Below, one piece after another: positions 62,864 to 64,000 of a DNA stretch of 64,000 nt. The notes under the pieces are model-generated. The model saw only the letters and a program-made list of their open reading frames with translations, was not told the origin of the DNA and searched no databases. The DNA is from JAGVPT01 sp963827085 (GTDB lineage Bacteria > Bacteroidota > Ignavibacteria > UBA10030 > UBA8401), in assembly GCA_963827085.1 (NCBI GenBank), contig CAWGZY010000003.1, positions 124,001 to 188,000 of the forward strand, read 5' to 3'. Positions within the stretch are counted from its first letter, which is position 1; every line of letters starts with the position of its first letter. A program made the translations under genes and the position numbers.

Positions 62864-64000
62864 CTACTGAATGGCAATATGTACGTCCAACCCTCCCTCA
62901 TTTGTCGTCGACCCTGGAATCGTGGAGCCGCCCGCATCCGGCGTGACCTTCGTGTACCGATAGAACAGCGATGCCGTGACTCGCGAACTGAGAACGTATC
63001 GAATGCGTGGCTCCGTGACGCTGCGGGAGGACCCTTCACCCGGCACTCCGCCATCGAGTCCTGTTCCTGATCCGGTCTCAGTCAGCAGCGATGTAAATGT
63101 CTGTCTCGAATTATTTGAGTATGTATAATTAAGGCTTATGTCGATATCATTCGACAGAGAAAGACCGAAAGAACGGAATTTCGAACCCCGTCCGCCCAAA
63201 ACTTCCGGTAATTGAAATGTCTTTGGTATCATTTTCAACAATGTTTTCTGCCGACGGCACCAGGTCGTAGGTTGCAGAGGTCCCGTACCGGACAGTAGCG
63301 CTAATGTTTCCTTTGAGGAATTCTTTAAAGGTCATGCTCAGCCCCAGCAAGGGCGAGAACGCGTAACCGATATGCTGTGCATCGATGACCTCGCCTCCTC
63401 CAGAAATGTCTCCGTGGTAGGTGGTTTGGTATGTCGAGGTATAGGCATGATCCAAACTGACACGGGTCGCGATATTTTTGAAGAGGGAGAATTGTTCCAA
63501 TCCGTCCCAATGGATCGAATAGTTCAAGCGGGGCATGTATTCCCCCAAAATTTTTTGAAAGAGCGGAAGCGTTTCAAAACCACTTTCAAACGCCTGCGAC
63601 AATTTCTGATCATCGGTGCGAGTGTCCCCGGTATTGTTTTGCAATGCCGCGAATTCTTTGCTCACTTCCCCGATGCCGCTTTTAAAGGCGGAGAAAATAA
63701 ACGTCGGAGGCAATGTAAAGAATGAGCGGTCGATGCTTCCCGATGTTGAGACGCTCGTCACTGTCGACTGGCCATCGAATCCGTCTGGATTGTCTCGTTG
63801 CGGGAATACTTCCAGTCGATATTCCAGTTCAAATCGATGCGAGCTCCCGACCACAAATCGCGGGACGTACGCAGCGTAATTTTATTGTCTTGCATATACG
63901 AATCGTTGATTTGACCGCCGTTCACCGCCGCCCGAAGTCCTGTGCTCGTGGAAAAGTTGAAATACGGAAAAGCACTCTGCGATGAATACCCGTTATATTC
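62864..64000 (-). CDS. sprA: SprA C-terminus (type IX secretion translocon), two frame shifts, 5' beyond window
   Basis: SprA is the giant outer-membrane barrel of the T9SS. The end NEGGLDVHIAIQ, TEPRIRYVLSSRVTASLFYR, GLSLSNDIDISLNYTY and FSPLLGLSMTFKE are characteristic of its last strands. Three reading frames are needed: frame A from the edge to about 63779 (TLRTSRDLWSGARIDLNWN), frame B to 63168, frame C to the stop. The shifts are near 63777 (one base missing) and at 63167 (one extra base; dropping it gives GFEIPFFGLSLSNDIDISL). Protein identity is firm; whether it works depends on those positions. Confidence 0.88.

Overview
The window is about 64 kb of gene-dense bacterial chromosome of moderate GC. 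It suggests a member of the FCB superphylum, most likely Ignavibacteria-like. The evidence is a SprA C-terminus and a PorX response regulator (both type IX secretion), a TonB-dependent receptor, a pyruvoyl-dependent arginine decarboxylase, and the style of the housekeeping genes. The lineage is an inference; no rRNA or tRNA gene is present to anchor it. Almost all genes lie on the minus strand, except an unknown gene at the left edge, mazG, and smpB-tyrS-arginine decarboxylase.

Layout. 0-9 kb: a truncated membrane protein, a palindromic repeat cluster, comEC, then an operon of unknown gene-prmC-dtd-AlkP-superfamily enzyme, then an amidohydrolase. 9-20 kb: mazG facing phoH, a LysM/coiled-coil pair, and a minus-strand run guaA-ABC exporter-LpoA-like protein-radC, then a triplicated 148-bp repeat. 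20-27 kb: smpB, tyrS, arginine decarboxylase; PAP2 phosphatase and lytic transglycosylase; a zinc-ribbon gene coupled to a phosphohexomutase homologue with all active-site motifs altered; nanE. 27-31 kb: two cobalamin riboswitches, each followed by an intrinsic terminator, one in front of a TonB receptor and one in front of an ECF-S-like membrane protein. 31-54 kb: a surface polysaccharide locus with two flippases, O-antigen ligase/polymerase, Wzz, Wza, WecB, RfbB, an RmlC-like cupin, an intact phosphoglycosyltransferase, a GT2 fused to a degenerate phosphoglycosyltransferase, and several GT2 enzymes, with nadC-Trm112-like-thioesterase-accA embedded. 54-64 kb: argS, rsfS, a LytR_C protein, a broken outer-membrane-type gene, a GlmU N-terminal domain, panC, accD, tsaB, tsaE, porX and the 3' end of sprA.

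Two things stand out. First, two proteins in sugar metabolism keep their fold but appear to have lost catalysis: the mutase at 24185-25630 and the C-terminal domain at 34836-36848. Second, single-base frame disruptions concentrate at the right end (argS, panC, sprA twice, an unknown gene twice). Because argS is essential, sequence errors must be excluded before calling these pseudogenes. Intergenic space is rich in small inverted-repeat elements of several families.
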